The notes below the pieces were generated by a model, which made no database searches, was not told where the DNA came from, and saw only the letters and a list, made by a program, of their open reading frames with translations. From NCBI RefSeq assembly GCF_900102315.1, contig NZ_FNBL01000007.1, positions 164,999 through 228,998 on the forward strand: a DNA stretch of 64,000 nt, in the 5' to 3' direction. This DNA comes from Celeribacter baekdonensis. GTDB lineage: Bacteria; Pseudomonadota; Alphaproteobacteria; Rhodobacterales; Rhodobacteraceae. Numbering within the stretch: the first letter of the stretch is position 1; the number at the start of each line of letters is the position of its first letter. The position numbers and the translations under genes were made by a program. This document shows positions 47,523 through 55,804 of the stretch, piece by piece.

Positions 47523-48667
47523 CACCCACCCCTGTTGTCCAATTTGGCACCTCACGTTTCCTTCAGGCTCACGCCGATCTGTTTCTGGCCGAAGGCAGCC
47601 CCGCCCGCACGATCACGGTGGTTCAAACCTCTGGCTCGAGCGCGCGCGCGGGCCGTCTGGCCGCGTTTACCGCGCCCGGAGGGTATCCGGTGCGCATTCG
47701 CGGACAGCAGGGCGGGCAGATCATCGACGAGGAACGCCGCGTAAGCGCCGTGACCCGCACGTTGTCGAGCGCCACCGATTGGGACGCGCTGTCGCGCGTG
47801 ATCAGCGAGGAAGCGCAATTCATCCTTTCAAACACCAGCGACGCCGGTTTTGACCCGCAACCCGACGACACGACCCCGCGCCCGATGCAAAGCCAGAGCT
47901 ATCCAGCCAAGCTGTACCACCTGCTCGCGGCCCGCCACACGAGTGGCGGCGCGCCGCTGTCGATTTTCCCAATGGAACTGATCCCCGAAAACGGCAGTGT
48001 TCTGCGCGCCCGCGTGCTTGAGATCGCGGCGGCAAACGGCGCGAGCGCGGATCTCACTGGCTGGCTCGGGCGCTGTCTGTGGGCCAACAGCCTCGTTGAT
48101 CGCATCGTGTCCGAACCGATCGAGCCGGTGGGGGCCGTGGCCGAACCCTATGCGCTTTGGGCGATCGAGGCGCAGCCCGGTCTGGTCCCACCAACCGATC
48201 ACCCGTCCATCAAAATGGTCCCAAGCCTTGAATCCATCGAACGTCTCAAATTGCACATCCTGAATCTGGGGCACACGGCCATGGCGGCCTTTTGGATGCA
48301 GGAGGACGGGCCGATCACAGCCTCCGATGCCCTTGTGCGCGACCTCTTGGCAGGACCGATGGGCACGCGCGTGACACAGTTGATGCAGAACGAAGTCCTG
48401 CCCGGCTTCGCGGTCCACGGTATGGGCGCAGCCGCACAGGCCTATCTGACCACCACGCTCGAACGTTTTGCCAATCCCTTTCTGGATCACCGGATCGCAG
48501 ATATCGCGCAGAACCACGCTCAGAAACTGGACCGGCGTATCGGCACCTTCCTGACCTGGGTGCGCGCCGTTGCACCAAACTACAGTGCCCCCGTTCTCGA
48601 CGGGCTGATGGGGGCGAGCGCCCCCGACGCTGGCACCCCGAAATCATCCGCCCAAAAGGAGATGTGA
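47519..48667 (+). CDS. Mannitol dehydrogenase family protein, probable tagaturonate reductase (UxaB-like, short)
   Basis: This 382-residue NAD-dependent long-chain dehydrogenase starts VVQFGTSRFLQAHADLFL, the UxaB/UxuB nucleotide-binding start. The catalytic Lys-Asn-His motif is KLHILNLGH near residue 246. It is about 100 residues shorter than typical UxaB (around 480), so some surface elements are trimmed; motifs are intact and it is not obviously broken. Expected reaction: tagaturonate to D-altronate. Translationally coupled to the upstream dehydrogenase gene. Confidence 0.78.
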   Translation: MTPTPVVQFGTSRFLQAHADLFLAEGSPARTITVVQTSGSSARAGRLAAFTAPGGYPVRIRGQQGGQIIDEERRVSAVTRTLSSATDWDALSRVISEEAQFILSNTSDAGFDPQPDDTTPRPMQSQSYPAKLYHLLAARHTSGGAPLSIFPMELIPENGSVLRARVLEIAAANGASADLTGWLGRCLWANSLVDRIVSEPIEPVGAVAEPYALWAIEAQPGLVPPTDHPSIKMVPSLESIERLKLHILNLGHTAMAAFWMQEDGPITASDALVRDLLAGPMGTRVTQLMQNEVLPGFAVHGMGAAAQAYLTTTLERFANPFLDHRIADIAQNHAQKLDRRIGTFLTWVRAVAPNYSAPVLDGLMGASAPDAGTPKSSAQKEM

Positions 48668-48668
48668 C

Positions 48669-50165
48669 ATGAGCGCGCCGGATCTGATCATTCTCGACCC
48701 TCAGGACACCGTTGCGGTCGTGCTATCCGACATGGCGCGCGGCACAACGCGGGCCGGGCTAACCGCCCAGGACGACATCCCGCGCGGCCACAAGATTGCC
48801 CGCACCGCCATGTCCGAGGGTGATGCAATCGTGAAATACGGCCAAGTCATGGGGGTCGCCGCTCAGGACATCGCTGTCGGCAGCCATGTGCATGTGCACA
48901 ACTGCGCCCTGCCCCGCACCCATTCCGACCGCTCCAGCGTCAAGGGCGCGGCCATGCCTACCCCGCAGCGGCAGAGTTTCCAAGGCTACGCACGCCCTGA
49001 CGGGCGCGTCGGCACGCGCAATTTCATCGGCATCATGGCCTCGGTCAACTGTTCGAGTACCGTGTGCAACGCCATCGCAGCCGAGGCCAATCGCACGCTT
49101 TTGCCCAAATATCCAAACATCGACGGCTTTGCGCCGATCGTGCATGATCAGGGCTGCGGCATGACCAATCAGGGCGAGGGCTTTGACACGCTCGTGCGCA
49201 CGCTCAAGGGCTACCGCGATCACCCCAATTTCGGTGGTGTGCTGATCGTGGGCCTTGGCTGCGAAGTCAATCAGCTTACCTTGTACAAGCCCACCGACTG
49301 GACACAGGCGCGCCTTAAAACCTTCAACATCCAGGAGGTCGGCGGCTCGCGCTCTGCGGTGCGCCGCGCGCTTGAACTGCTCGAACCCATTGCGGCTGCG
49401 GCCAATGACGACCAACGCAGCGAACAACCGGTCTCGAAACTGGTGCTGGGCATGCAATGTGGTGGCTCGGACGGGTTTTCCGGCATCACCGCCAATCCCG
49501 CGCTTGGGGTTGCCTCGGACCTGTTGGTGGCCGCCGGTGGCACCTCGATCCTGTCCGAGACGCCCGAGATTTTCGGTGCAGAGCACCTGTTGATCGCACG
49601 CGCAGACCCGCAAACCGGCGACAAGATCCGCGCCATGATCGACTGGTGGCGCGACTATGTCGGCAAAAACGGTGCCTCGCTGGACAACAACCCCAGCCCC
49701 GGCAACAAAAAGGGTGGCCTGACCACCATTTTGGAAAAATCGCTGGGGGCTGTGGCCAAGGGCGGACTGTCGCCGCTGGTGGGCGCCTATGCCTATGCCC
49801 AGCCCATCGACCAGACCGGCTTTGTCTATATGGACAGCCCAGGCTATGATCCGGTGGCGGCCACAGGACAGATCGCCTCTGGGGCGAACCTGATCGCCTT
49901 TACCACCGGTCGGGGATCGTGTTTCGGCGCCAAGCCCACCCCCTCAATCAAACTCGCCTCCAACAGCGATCTGGCGCGCTCTATGCCCGAGGACATCGAC
50001 ATTGATTGCGGTGGCGTGATCGAAGCTGGCACACCGCTTGCGGAAATGGGCCTGCGCATCTACGAAGTGTTGCTTGATGTCGCTTCTGGCCGCAAAACGG
50101 CGTCCGAAGAGTTCGGCTATGGCGACAACGAATTCGTGCCGTGGAAAATCGGAGCTGTCCTGTGA
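48669..50165 (+). CDS. uxaA: Altronate dehydratase (UxaA family)
   Basis: This 498-residue iron-dependent enzyme dehydrates D-altronate to 2-keto-3-deoxygluconate. An N-terminal SAF domain (residues ~10-85, DTVAVVLSDMARGT and AVGSHVHVHNCAL) is fused to the UxaA catalytic domain, which shows GYARPDGRVGTRN near 105, NCSSTVCNAIA, HDQGCGM, LGMQCGGSDGFSG near residue 258 and TTGRGSCFGAKPTPSIKL near 418. Full length. One base after the uxaB-like stop; its own stop overlaps the kinase start. Confidence 0.93.
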   Translation: MSAPDLIILDPQDTVAVVLSDMARGTTRAGLTAQDDIPRGHKIARTAMSEGDAIVKYGQVMGVAAQDIAVGSHVHVHNCALPRTHSDRSSVKGAAMPTPQRQSFQGYARPDGRVGTRNFIGIMASVNCSSTVCNAIAAEANRTLLPKYPNIDGFAPIVHDQGCGMTNQGEGFDTLVRTLKGYRDHPNFGGVLIVGLGCEVNQLTLYKPTDWTQARLKTFNIQEVGGSRSAVRRALELLEPIAAAANDDQRSEQPVSKLVLGMQCGGSDGFSGITANPALGVASDLLVAAGGTSILSETPEIFGAEHLLIARADPQTGDKIRAMIDWWRDYVGKNGASLDNNPSPGNKKGGLTTILEKSLGAVAKGGLSPLVGAYAYAQPIDQTGFVYMDSPGYDPVAATGQIASGANLIAFTTGRGSCFGAKPTPSIKLASNSDLARSMPEDIDIDCGGVIEAGTPLAEMGLRIYEVLLDVASGRKTASEEFGYGDNEFVPWKIGAVL

Positions 50166-51070
50166 GCGCGCGCGCGGGTCTTTTGTGCATCGGTGAATGC
50201 ATGGTCGAACTGTCGGGCGGCGAGAATGCGCTGTACCAACAGGGTTTTGCGGGCGACACGCTCAACACCGCCTGGCACGCACGCGCGGCCCTGCCGTCGG
50301 GCATTCCGGTGGGCTTTTTCACCGCCGTGGGCACGGATACGATGTCAGACCGGATGCTCGACTTTCTGGACAGATCGCAGATCGCGCGCGCGCATGTGCT
50401 GCGCATTCCCGAGCGACGTCCGGGACTCTATATGATCGAACAGCGCGACGGCGATCGGCATTTCACCTACTGGCGTGACACGTCGGCAGCGCGTCTGATG
50501 GCCGAAGACCCCGAGCGGCTGACAGCCGCTTTCGCCGAGGCGGCCTATCTCTATTTTTCGGGCATCACGTTGGCAATCCTCACACCTCAGGCGCGTGATC
50601 GTTTGGTTCAGGCCTGTCTGAATGCCCAGCAAGATGGGGCCAAGCTGGTGTTCGACCCCAACATTCGCCCGGCACTTTGGCCCGATGCCGCCCAGATGCG
50701 CGACGTGCTCGAAACCACCGCTGCCTTATGCGACATCGTGCTGCCCAGCTTTGACGACGAAAAGACCCATTTCGGAGATGCCACGGCTGAGCAAACCTGC
50801 GCGCGCTTTGCGCGACTGACCAAGGGGCGGGCAGAAATCATCGTGCGCGATGGGGCGCGGCCCGTGCATCTTTTGACACCTGGGGGCGTTCCTGAAGCCA
50901 TCACCGTGCCGACCGTGGCGCAGATCGTTGATGCGACCGGCGCAGGCGATGCCTTTAGCGGCAGCTATCTGGCCGCGCGGCTTAGCGGGCAATCACCCCG
51001 GAATGCAGCCCTCAAAGGGATTGCCACCTCGGCGCAGGTCATCGGCCATCACGGAGCCATCCCCCGCTAG
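50162..51070 (+). CDS. kdgK: PfkB-family sugar kinase, probable 2-keto-3-deoxygluconate kinase
   Basis: This 302-residue ribokinase-family protein has the N-terminal glycine-rich substrate region (ECMVELSGGENALYQQGFAGD, read in parts), VFDPNIRPALW near residue 165, and the ATP/catalytic motif DATGAGDAFSGSYLA near residue 260. It would phosphorylate KDG to KDPG. Start is GTG at 50162, overlapping the uxaA stop (GTGA). The context strongly supports KDG as substrate. No KDPG aldolase gene is in the window. Confidence 0.88.
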   Translation: MSARAGLLCIGECMVELSGGENALYQQGFAGDTLNTAWHARAALPSGIPVGFFTAVGTDTMSDRMLDFLDRSQIARAHVLRIPERRPGLYMIEQRDGDRHFTYWRDTSAARLMAEDPERLTAAFAEAAYLYFSGITLAILTPQARDRLVQACLNAQQDGAKLVFDPNIRPALWPDAAQMRDVLETTAALCDIVLPSFDDEKTHFGDATAEQTCARFARLTKGRAEIIVRDGARPVHLLTPGGVPEAITVPTVAQIVDATGAGDAFSGSYLAARLSGQSPRNAALKGIATSAQVIGHHGAIPR

Positions 51071-51083
51071 AGTGCCGGAAATC

Positions 51084-51122
51084 CGTGGCACCATCACGTG
51101 GCACCGTCACGTGGCACCGTCA
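51084..51122. repeat. 13-bp tandem repeat, three copies
   Basis: CGTGGCACCATCA followed by two copies of CGTGGCACCGTCA, directly after the kinase stop. Confidence 0.9.
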
Positions 51123-51249
51123 CAGTGCGGCGCACAGGACGCAGGACGCAACCGCCCTGAGCAACCCCCTGCGCGGGCCCTAATTTGGGGCGTCACACTA
51201 CCCTCGCCGCGCATGCCCGCGCCACCATTTGGCCGTCGCGCGCGGTTGT

Positions 51250-51390
51250 TTGACCGATCTGGCACTGGAACGGGCGATGCGGAACGACTACAGCGCGGGT
51301 CCAACATGGCGCAACCTTCCGCTTGAAGCCAAGGCGCATGTCGCTGTCCAAAAATGGATTGATGAAAATGCAATGGCGCTTTTACCTTAG
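51250..51390 (+). pseudogene. Possible gene remnant, unrecognised
   Basis: An open frame without a good start encodes a protein-like tail (pieces LTDLALERAMRNDYSAG and LPLEAKAHVAVQKWIDENA) to TAG at 51388-51390. In-frame TAA upstream at about 51180 limits it to under 70 codons. An ATG at about 51280 would give 37 residues. It may be the end of a decayed gene or a tiny real gene; no family was recognised. Confidence 0.3.
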
Positions 51391-51414
51391 CGGGAATGGC
51401 CCTTGGGGCGCAGA

Positions 51415-51915
51415 TCAGAGCTCTTGCCCGGCTTGCGCCTGATCCTGAATCAATCCATCGGCATTCTGTTTGATCCGACCCAGAAGCGCAAAAAGCTGGG
51501 TCAACTCTTCGTCACTCAACCCTTCGATGATCCGTGCGGCACGCACAGCCCCCGCCTTGATCAACGCGGCGTGCAATGTGCGGCCCGCATCTGTCAGTCG
51601 CGCAATCGTAGCACGGCCGCGACTTGTCGTCATTTCCAGCGACACAAAGTCTCGATCCTTGAGCGCCTTGAGCGCCCGACTGGCCGACGCCGTATCCAGA
51701 TCCGCCGCCAGCGCCGCATCCCCCACTGTCAGTTCGGGATGCTTGCCGAGCACCAGAACAAGCCGCCACTCCTGTACACCAATCCCGAACCCATTGCGGT
51801 AAAACGCCGAGGCCGAGCGGTTCAGCCGGTTGGCAACGCCTGTCATGCGAAAGGTAACGCCCTGATCAATCAACAGGTTCAGACGCTCGGTGGTGGGGTG
51901 TATTTTATCCTTCAA
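51415..51915 (-). CDS. MarR family transcriptional regulator
   Basis: This 166-residue regulator has the MarR winged helix: EWRLVLVLGKHPELTVGDAALAADLD near residues 50-75 in pieces, recognition helix TASASRALKALKDRDFV, wing MTTSRGRATIARLTDAGR. The start was set at TTG 51915 because GGAGG lies 8 bases upstream; the ATG at 51969 has no ribosome-binding site. Divergent from the IlvD/Edd gene, with a 27-base dyad between them. It probably controls that gene. Confidence 0.85.
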   Translation of the reverse strand: MKDKIHPTTERLNLLIDQGVTFRMTGVANRLNRSASAFYRNGFGIGVQEWRLVLVLGKHPELTVGDAALAADLDTASASRALKALKDRDFVSLEMTTSRGRATIARLTDAGRTLHAALIKAGAVRAARIIEGLSDEELTQLFALLGRIKQNADGLIQDQAQAGQEL

Positions 51916-52105
51916 GCACTTGGCCTCCGGTTGGTTCTGATCCGCACACACGGTGCAGTGACACAGCATCTATCATGCGCAAACTGCGTGTCCATGCAAT
52001 GGTGGTGCCTTGCGGGGCCAGTGGCAACCACCGACAGGCCCGTTACGCAGAATAGGCTTTCAAACCGCGCTGTGGCATCCGTTTGACCATGAGCACCCTC
52101 CATTG

Positions 52106-52132
52106 TTGACATATCATAAAATGTATAGTCAA
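52106..52132. promoter_or_regulatory. Dyad between MarR and IlvD/Edd genes
   Basis: The pattern TTGAC-N4-CAT-AAA-ATG-N4-GTCAA is symmetric except for the N4 blocks (ATAT and TATA). Size and location suit a MarR-dimer operator, 53 bases before the dehydratase ATG. Confidence 0.6.
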
Positions 52133-52184
52133 AATTTATCGGAACCGAAATCCTCTGGGCAAAATACATCAAAGGGACCCTGAC

Positions 52185-53882
52185 ATGACCGACACAGCCA
52201 AAAGCAACGCGATCAAGCTGCGTAGTAATTTCGACATCGGATCGTCGTTCTGGGCGGTGCGCCGCGCGCAATGGCGGGCAATGGGCATGACGGACGAGGA
52301 CATGGAAAAACCGAAAATCGCCGTGATCAACACCTCCTCGGACCTGGCAATCTGTTTTAACCACCTCGATGCGGTCGCCACTGTGGTCAAAGATGCGATC
52401 CGTGGTGCGGGTGGTCTGCCCTTTGAGGTCCGCACCGCCGCCCCCAGCGATTTCATCCATAGCGCGGGCAATGCGGGCAAATACATCCTCCCCTCGCGTG
52501 ACCTAATCACCAACGACATCGAGGTGCAGGTCGAGGGGGCGCAGCTCGACGCCATGGTCTGCCTTGTCTCCTGTGACAAAACTGGCCCCGGTCAATTGAT
52601 GGCTGCCGCGCGGTTGAACATCCCAACGATTTTCGTGATCTGCGGCTATCAGGCCAGCGGCCATATCGGTGATGAACACGTTGACATCGAGGACGTTTTT
52701 CTGGGCGCAGGTCATCATGCCATGAAGGCGATCACCTTGGAGCGGCTGCGTGAAATAAGCGAGAATGCCATCGGCTCCTCGGGTGTATGTTCAGGCATGG
52801 GCACCGCCAATTCGATGCACACCGTCTGCGAAGCTTTGGGCATGACCTTGCCCGGTCATGCCCCCGTGCGCGCATATGGACCGAAAATGTTGATCCAAGC
52901 CGCCGACGCGGGCAAGCGCATCGTCGAGATGGTCTGGGAAAATCTCTGCCCGCGCGACATCTTGACCGAGGCGGCGTTCGAGAACGCTGTGCGCTCGGTC
53001 TTTGCCGTGTCCGGCTCGATCAACACGGTCAAACATTTGCAAGCCATTGCCGCCGAAGCCGGCACCGATATTGACGTTTACGGCATGTTTGAAAAACTGA
53101 TGGACACCGCGCCGGTGCTGGTCGCCGTGCGCCCCAATGGCACCACCAGCATCGAGGATTTCGAGGACGGCGGCGGCGCGCGCGCCATTCTCAAGCAGCT
53201 TGGTGATCTGGCGCGGCTTGAGGCCCGGTCGGTCGCGGGCGGCACCTTGGGCGACCTTCTGGCCAACTACACGCCACCCACCGACACAGTAAAATCGGCC
53301 AAAGCGCCGCTGTCGGACAAACCCGCCATCGTCATCGTACGCGGCAATCTTGCGCCCGAGACCGCGATCATCAAACTGGGGCTGCGCTATGATCGCGTCA
53401 TGAAAGTCAGCGGGCCTGCGATCTGTTTTGAGACCCCGATTGCCGCCATCGAGGGGCTGCAACACGGCAAGGTGAAAGCAGGTGATGTGTTGGTCCTGCG
53501 CGGATTGGGCGTGCGCGGTGGTCCGGGCATGGGCATGGCCTCGCGCGTGGTCTTTGCCATTGAAGGTGCGGGTCTGGGCGAGGACGTTGCGGTTGTCACC
53601 GATGGGCAGTTGTCGGGATTGGTCAATAAGGGCCTTGTGGTGGGAGAAATTACACCCGAGGCCTATGATGGCGGGCCGCTCGGCCTTATTGCCGACGGCG
53701 ATATCATCACCATCGACGTCGACGCGCGCCGTGTGGATGTGGCGCTCAGCGAGGCCGAATTCGCCGCGCGCCGGGCCGCCCTGCCCCCCACCAAACGGTC
53801 CAACCAACGCGGGTTTCTCGCCACCTATGAGGAAGTCGTGCAACCGCTATCGCGCGGCGCGATCCTCGTGCGCCCAGAATAA
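52185..53882 (+). CDS. IlvD/Edd family dehydratase (sugar-acid dehydratase group)
   Basis: This 565-residue Fe-S enzyme removes water from a 2,3-dihydroxy acid. Predicted [2Fe-2S] ligands are Cys57 (SSDLAICFNH), Cys130 (SCDKTGPG) and Cys202 (GVCSGMGTANSM); Lys132 is the carbamylated lysine equivalent and Ser477 (TDGQLSGL) the catalytic base. Cys positions match L-arabinonate/pentonate dehydratases better than biosynthetic IlvD. The neighbouring TRAP transporter and catabolic genes favour a sugar-acid substrate. GGGACCC (52173-52179), rather weak, precedes the ATG. Confidence 0.88.
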   Translation: MTDTAKSNAIKLRSNFDIGSSFWAVRRAQWRAMGMTDEDMEKPKIAVINTSSDLAICFNHLDAVATVVKDAIRGAGGLPFEVRTAAPSDFIHSAGNAGKYILPSRDLITNDIEVQVEGAQLDAMVCLVSCDKTGPGQLMAAARLNIPTIFVICGYQASGHIGDEHVDIEDVFLGAGHHAMKAITLERLREISENAIGSSGVCSGMGTANSMHTVCEALGMTLPGHAPVRAYGPKMLIQAADAGKRIVEMVWENLCPRDILTEAAFENAVRSVFAVSGSINTVKHLQAIAAEAGTDIDVYGMFEKLMDTAPVLVAVRPNGTTSIEDFEDGGGARAILKQLGDLARLEARSVAGGTLGDLLANYTPPTDTVKSAKAPLSDKPAIVIVRGNLAPETAIIKLGLRYDRVMKVSGPAICFETPIAAIEGLQHGKVKAGDVLVLRGLGVRGGPGMGMASRVVFAIEGAGLGEDVAVVTDGQLSGLVNKGLVVGEITPEAYDGGPLGLIADGDIITIDVDARRVDVALSEAEFAARRAALPPTKRSNQRGFLATYEEVVQPLSRGAILVRPE

Positions 53883-53900
53883 CCCCGTTCCACCTCTGCG

Positions 53901-53930
53901 CCCTCACTGCCGTTGCGGATCGTGAGGGCA
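53901..53930. terminator. Hairpin after the IlvD/Edd gene
   Basis: GCCCTCAC and GTGAGGGC are perfect 8-bp arms around a 14-base loop; no T-run follows, so termination is uncertain. Confidence 0.4.
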
Positions 53931-53970
53931 CCTCCCGCCTTCCATCTTTTCCAAAACGCGAAGGCATCTA

Positions 53971-53998
53971 TGCGACAAATGATCTGGTTTGTTGCGCA
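53971..53998. promoter_or_regulatory. Dyad upstream of the second TRAP operon
   Basis: TGCGACAAA and TTTGTTGCGCA are nearly symmetric arms (ACAAA/TTTGT exact) 65-92 bases before the dctP ATG, at a spacing suited to an operator. Confidence 0.4.
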
Positions 53999-54062
53999 AT
54001 CGCACCGTTAGACTTTAAAAGTGGTCGCGACTTCATGCGCTGGCCGCTTTGGGAGGAGAAAC

Positions 54063-55178
54063 ATGAAAAACGTAGTTTATGGCACGGTCCTTGTGACCGC
54101 TGTGGCGCTGACGGCAGCCCCCACAGTTGCCAAGGACCTGGTCTATGGCTCCTGGATGGGGGCCAATGCCTCGACAAACGCCATCACCCTACCGCGGTAT
54201 TTCGACCGCATCCGCGAGGCAACGGGCGGCAGTATCAACTGGACGTTGGTGCCTGGCGGTCAACTTGCCAGCGGACCAGGCACTGTGGACGCCGTCAAAG
54301 GCAACCTGATCGACGGCGGCACCACCATGGCCCCCTATACCCCGCGTGAGCTGCCCGCCACCAATGCCATCTTTACCCGCACTGTCGCGGGCAATGATGT
54401 CGTCGGTACGGCAGGGGCGATGAACGAGCTGATGTTGCTCAACTGCCCGCAATGCCTGGCCGAATACAAACGCAACGAGGCCGTGGCCTTTGGCGGCTAT
54501 AACACCACGCCCTACCTGTTGATGTGCAAACCCGAAGTCTCGACCGTGGCCGATCTGTCGGGCACCAAAGTGCGCGCTTCGGGTGGCGGCGTCGAGATCA
54601 TGACCCTCGCCGGGGCCACCCCCGTCGCGATGAGCCCCGCCGAGGCCACCTCTGCCCTGGAACGCGGCGTGGTGGATTGCGTCATGGGTTCGCTCGCGTG
54701 GCTGCGCAACTACGGCTATATGGACATCACCAAACATGTGGTCGAATTCCCACTGGGCATGGCCGGTCCGCCCATCCTGATGTACCTCAACCGCGATGTT
54801 TGGGAGGACATGACCGACGTAGAACGTCAGGCCCATATCGATAATGCCGCTGAACTGGTCGCCGTGGGCACGATCACCGCGCAGATCGACATCGACGCCG
54901 AGGTCAAAGTCAAAGCGCTGGAGAGCGGAATTACCTTTCATCAGGGCGGTGCCGATTTTGCCGCTGTGATTGACCAACGCGTCCAAGATCAGGAAGCACA
55001 CATCATCGAGATTGCCACCCAGGCCGGCGTCGAAGATGTTGCAGGTCTCTTGGCAAAATACACCGAACTCTTGGCAAAATGGAACGCGCTGTCCACGGAC
55101 ATCGGCATGGATGTGGGCAAATTCACCGAGGCCCTAAACGCCGAGGTCTATTCCAAAATCGACCTTGACGCGCTGTAA
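54063..55178 (+). CDS. dctP: TRAP transporter substrate-binding protein (DctP-family, second system)
   Basis: This 371-residue periplasmic protein has a signal peptide (MKNVVYGTVLVTAVALTAAP, cleavage after VAK or nearby). The DctP fold is seen in LVPGGQLASGPGTVDAVKGN near residue 65, KVRASGGGVEIMTLAGATPVAMSPAE near 165 (two pieces, carboxylate-binding Arg) and GVVDCVMGSL near 198. Longer than most DctP. ATG at 54063 has GGGAGGAG upstream. A strong hairpin separates it from dctQ. Confidence 0.88.
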   Translation: MKNVVYGTVLVTAVALTAAPTVAKDLVYGSWMGANASTNAITLPRYFDRIREATGGSINWTLVPGGQLASGPGTVDAVKGNLIDGGTTMAPYTPRELPATNAIFTRTVAGNDVVGTAGAMNELMLLNCPQCLAEYKRNEAVAFGGYNTTPYLLMCKPEVSTVADLSGTKVRASGGGVEIMTLAGATPVAMSPAEATSALERGVVDCVMGSLAWLRNYGYMDITKHVVEFPLGMAGPPILMYLNRDVWEDMTDVERQAHIDNAAELVAVGTITAQIDIDAEVKVKALESGITFHQGGADFAAVIDQRVQDQEAHIIEIATQAGVEDVAGLLAKYTELLAKWNALSTDIGMDVGKFTEALNAEVYSKIDLDAL

Positions 55179-55190
55179 TCCACCCCGTTT

Positions 55191-55221
55191 GGCAGAGGGG
55201 ACACGCCCCTCTGCCCTTTTT
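55191..55221 (+). terminator. Terminator-like hairpin between dctP and dctQ
   Basis: GGCAGAGGGG and CCCCTCTGCC are perfect 10-bp arms with a 5-base loop and a C-T6 tail. As it lies within the operon, it likely works as a partial terminator giving more binding protein than permease. Confidence 0.8.
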
Positions 55222-55261
55222 TCCCACGACAGATCGCATTTCAACAGAAAGGCTTCGGTCC

Positions 55262-55804
55262 ATGACATACCTTGACTGGGTGGCACGGGTGACCACGGGC
55301 ATCGCCAGTGTCATCGTGATCCTCATGATGCTGCACGTCAGTGCGGATGTGTTCGCACGCACGCTCTTTCACAAACCCCTTATCGGCACGACCGAGATCG
55401 TCTCGGCCTATTATATGGTCGCCATCGCCTTTTTACCGATTGCATGGATCTCGCGTCAGCGCGGCCATATCATCGTCGAACTTTTCACCGCACATCTGCC
55501 ACGGCGCAAACTTAAACGGCTTGATGCTTTTGCAGGGCTGGTGACACTGGGCTACGTCGGGCTGTTCGTGTGGAAACTTCTGGAAACGGCGATCGAAAAA
55601 ACCCACATCCGTGAAGCATGGGAAGCGGCCACTGGCTTTGTAGAGGTCTGGCCGTCTCGTTGGATCGTGCCAGCGGGGTTTGCCTTTATGGCGATCTATG
55701 TCCTGATTCAGACCCTTGGTGATCTGCGCGCGGCCCGCTCCTCCGACGATCCGCCCAACGATGGCCCCTCCCCTGAGCCTGCACAGAGCGAGATCTCCTC
55801 ATGA
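55262..55804 (+). CDS. dctQ: TRAP transporter small permease (DctQ, second system)
   Basis: This 180-residue protein has four membrane helices and the DctQ pattern DVFARTLFHKPLIGTTEIVSAYYM near residues 29-53 (in parts) followed by SRQRGHIIVELF. The C terminus is polar and Pro-rich (DDPPNDGPSPEP). ATG at 55262 has AGAAAGG upstream. Overlaps dctM by four bases. Confidence 0.87.
   Translation: MTYLDWVARVTTGIASVIVILMMLHVSADVFARTLFHKPLIGTTEIVSAYYMVAIAFLPIAWISRQRGHIIVELFTAHLPRRKLKRLDAFAGLVTLGYVGLFVWKLLETAIEKTHIREAWEAATGFVEVWPSRWIVPAGFAFMAIYVLIQTLGDLRAARSSDDPPNDGPSPEPAQSEISS

Larger units (their letters stand above)
51071..51414. other. 344-base intergenic region after the kinase gene
   Basis: It holds a 13-base tandem repeat (51084-51122) and a short plus-strand open frame ending at 51390 that looks like a gene remnant. 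No intact gene and no clear terminator for the preceding operon were found. Confidence 0.6.
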
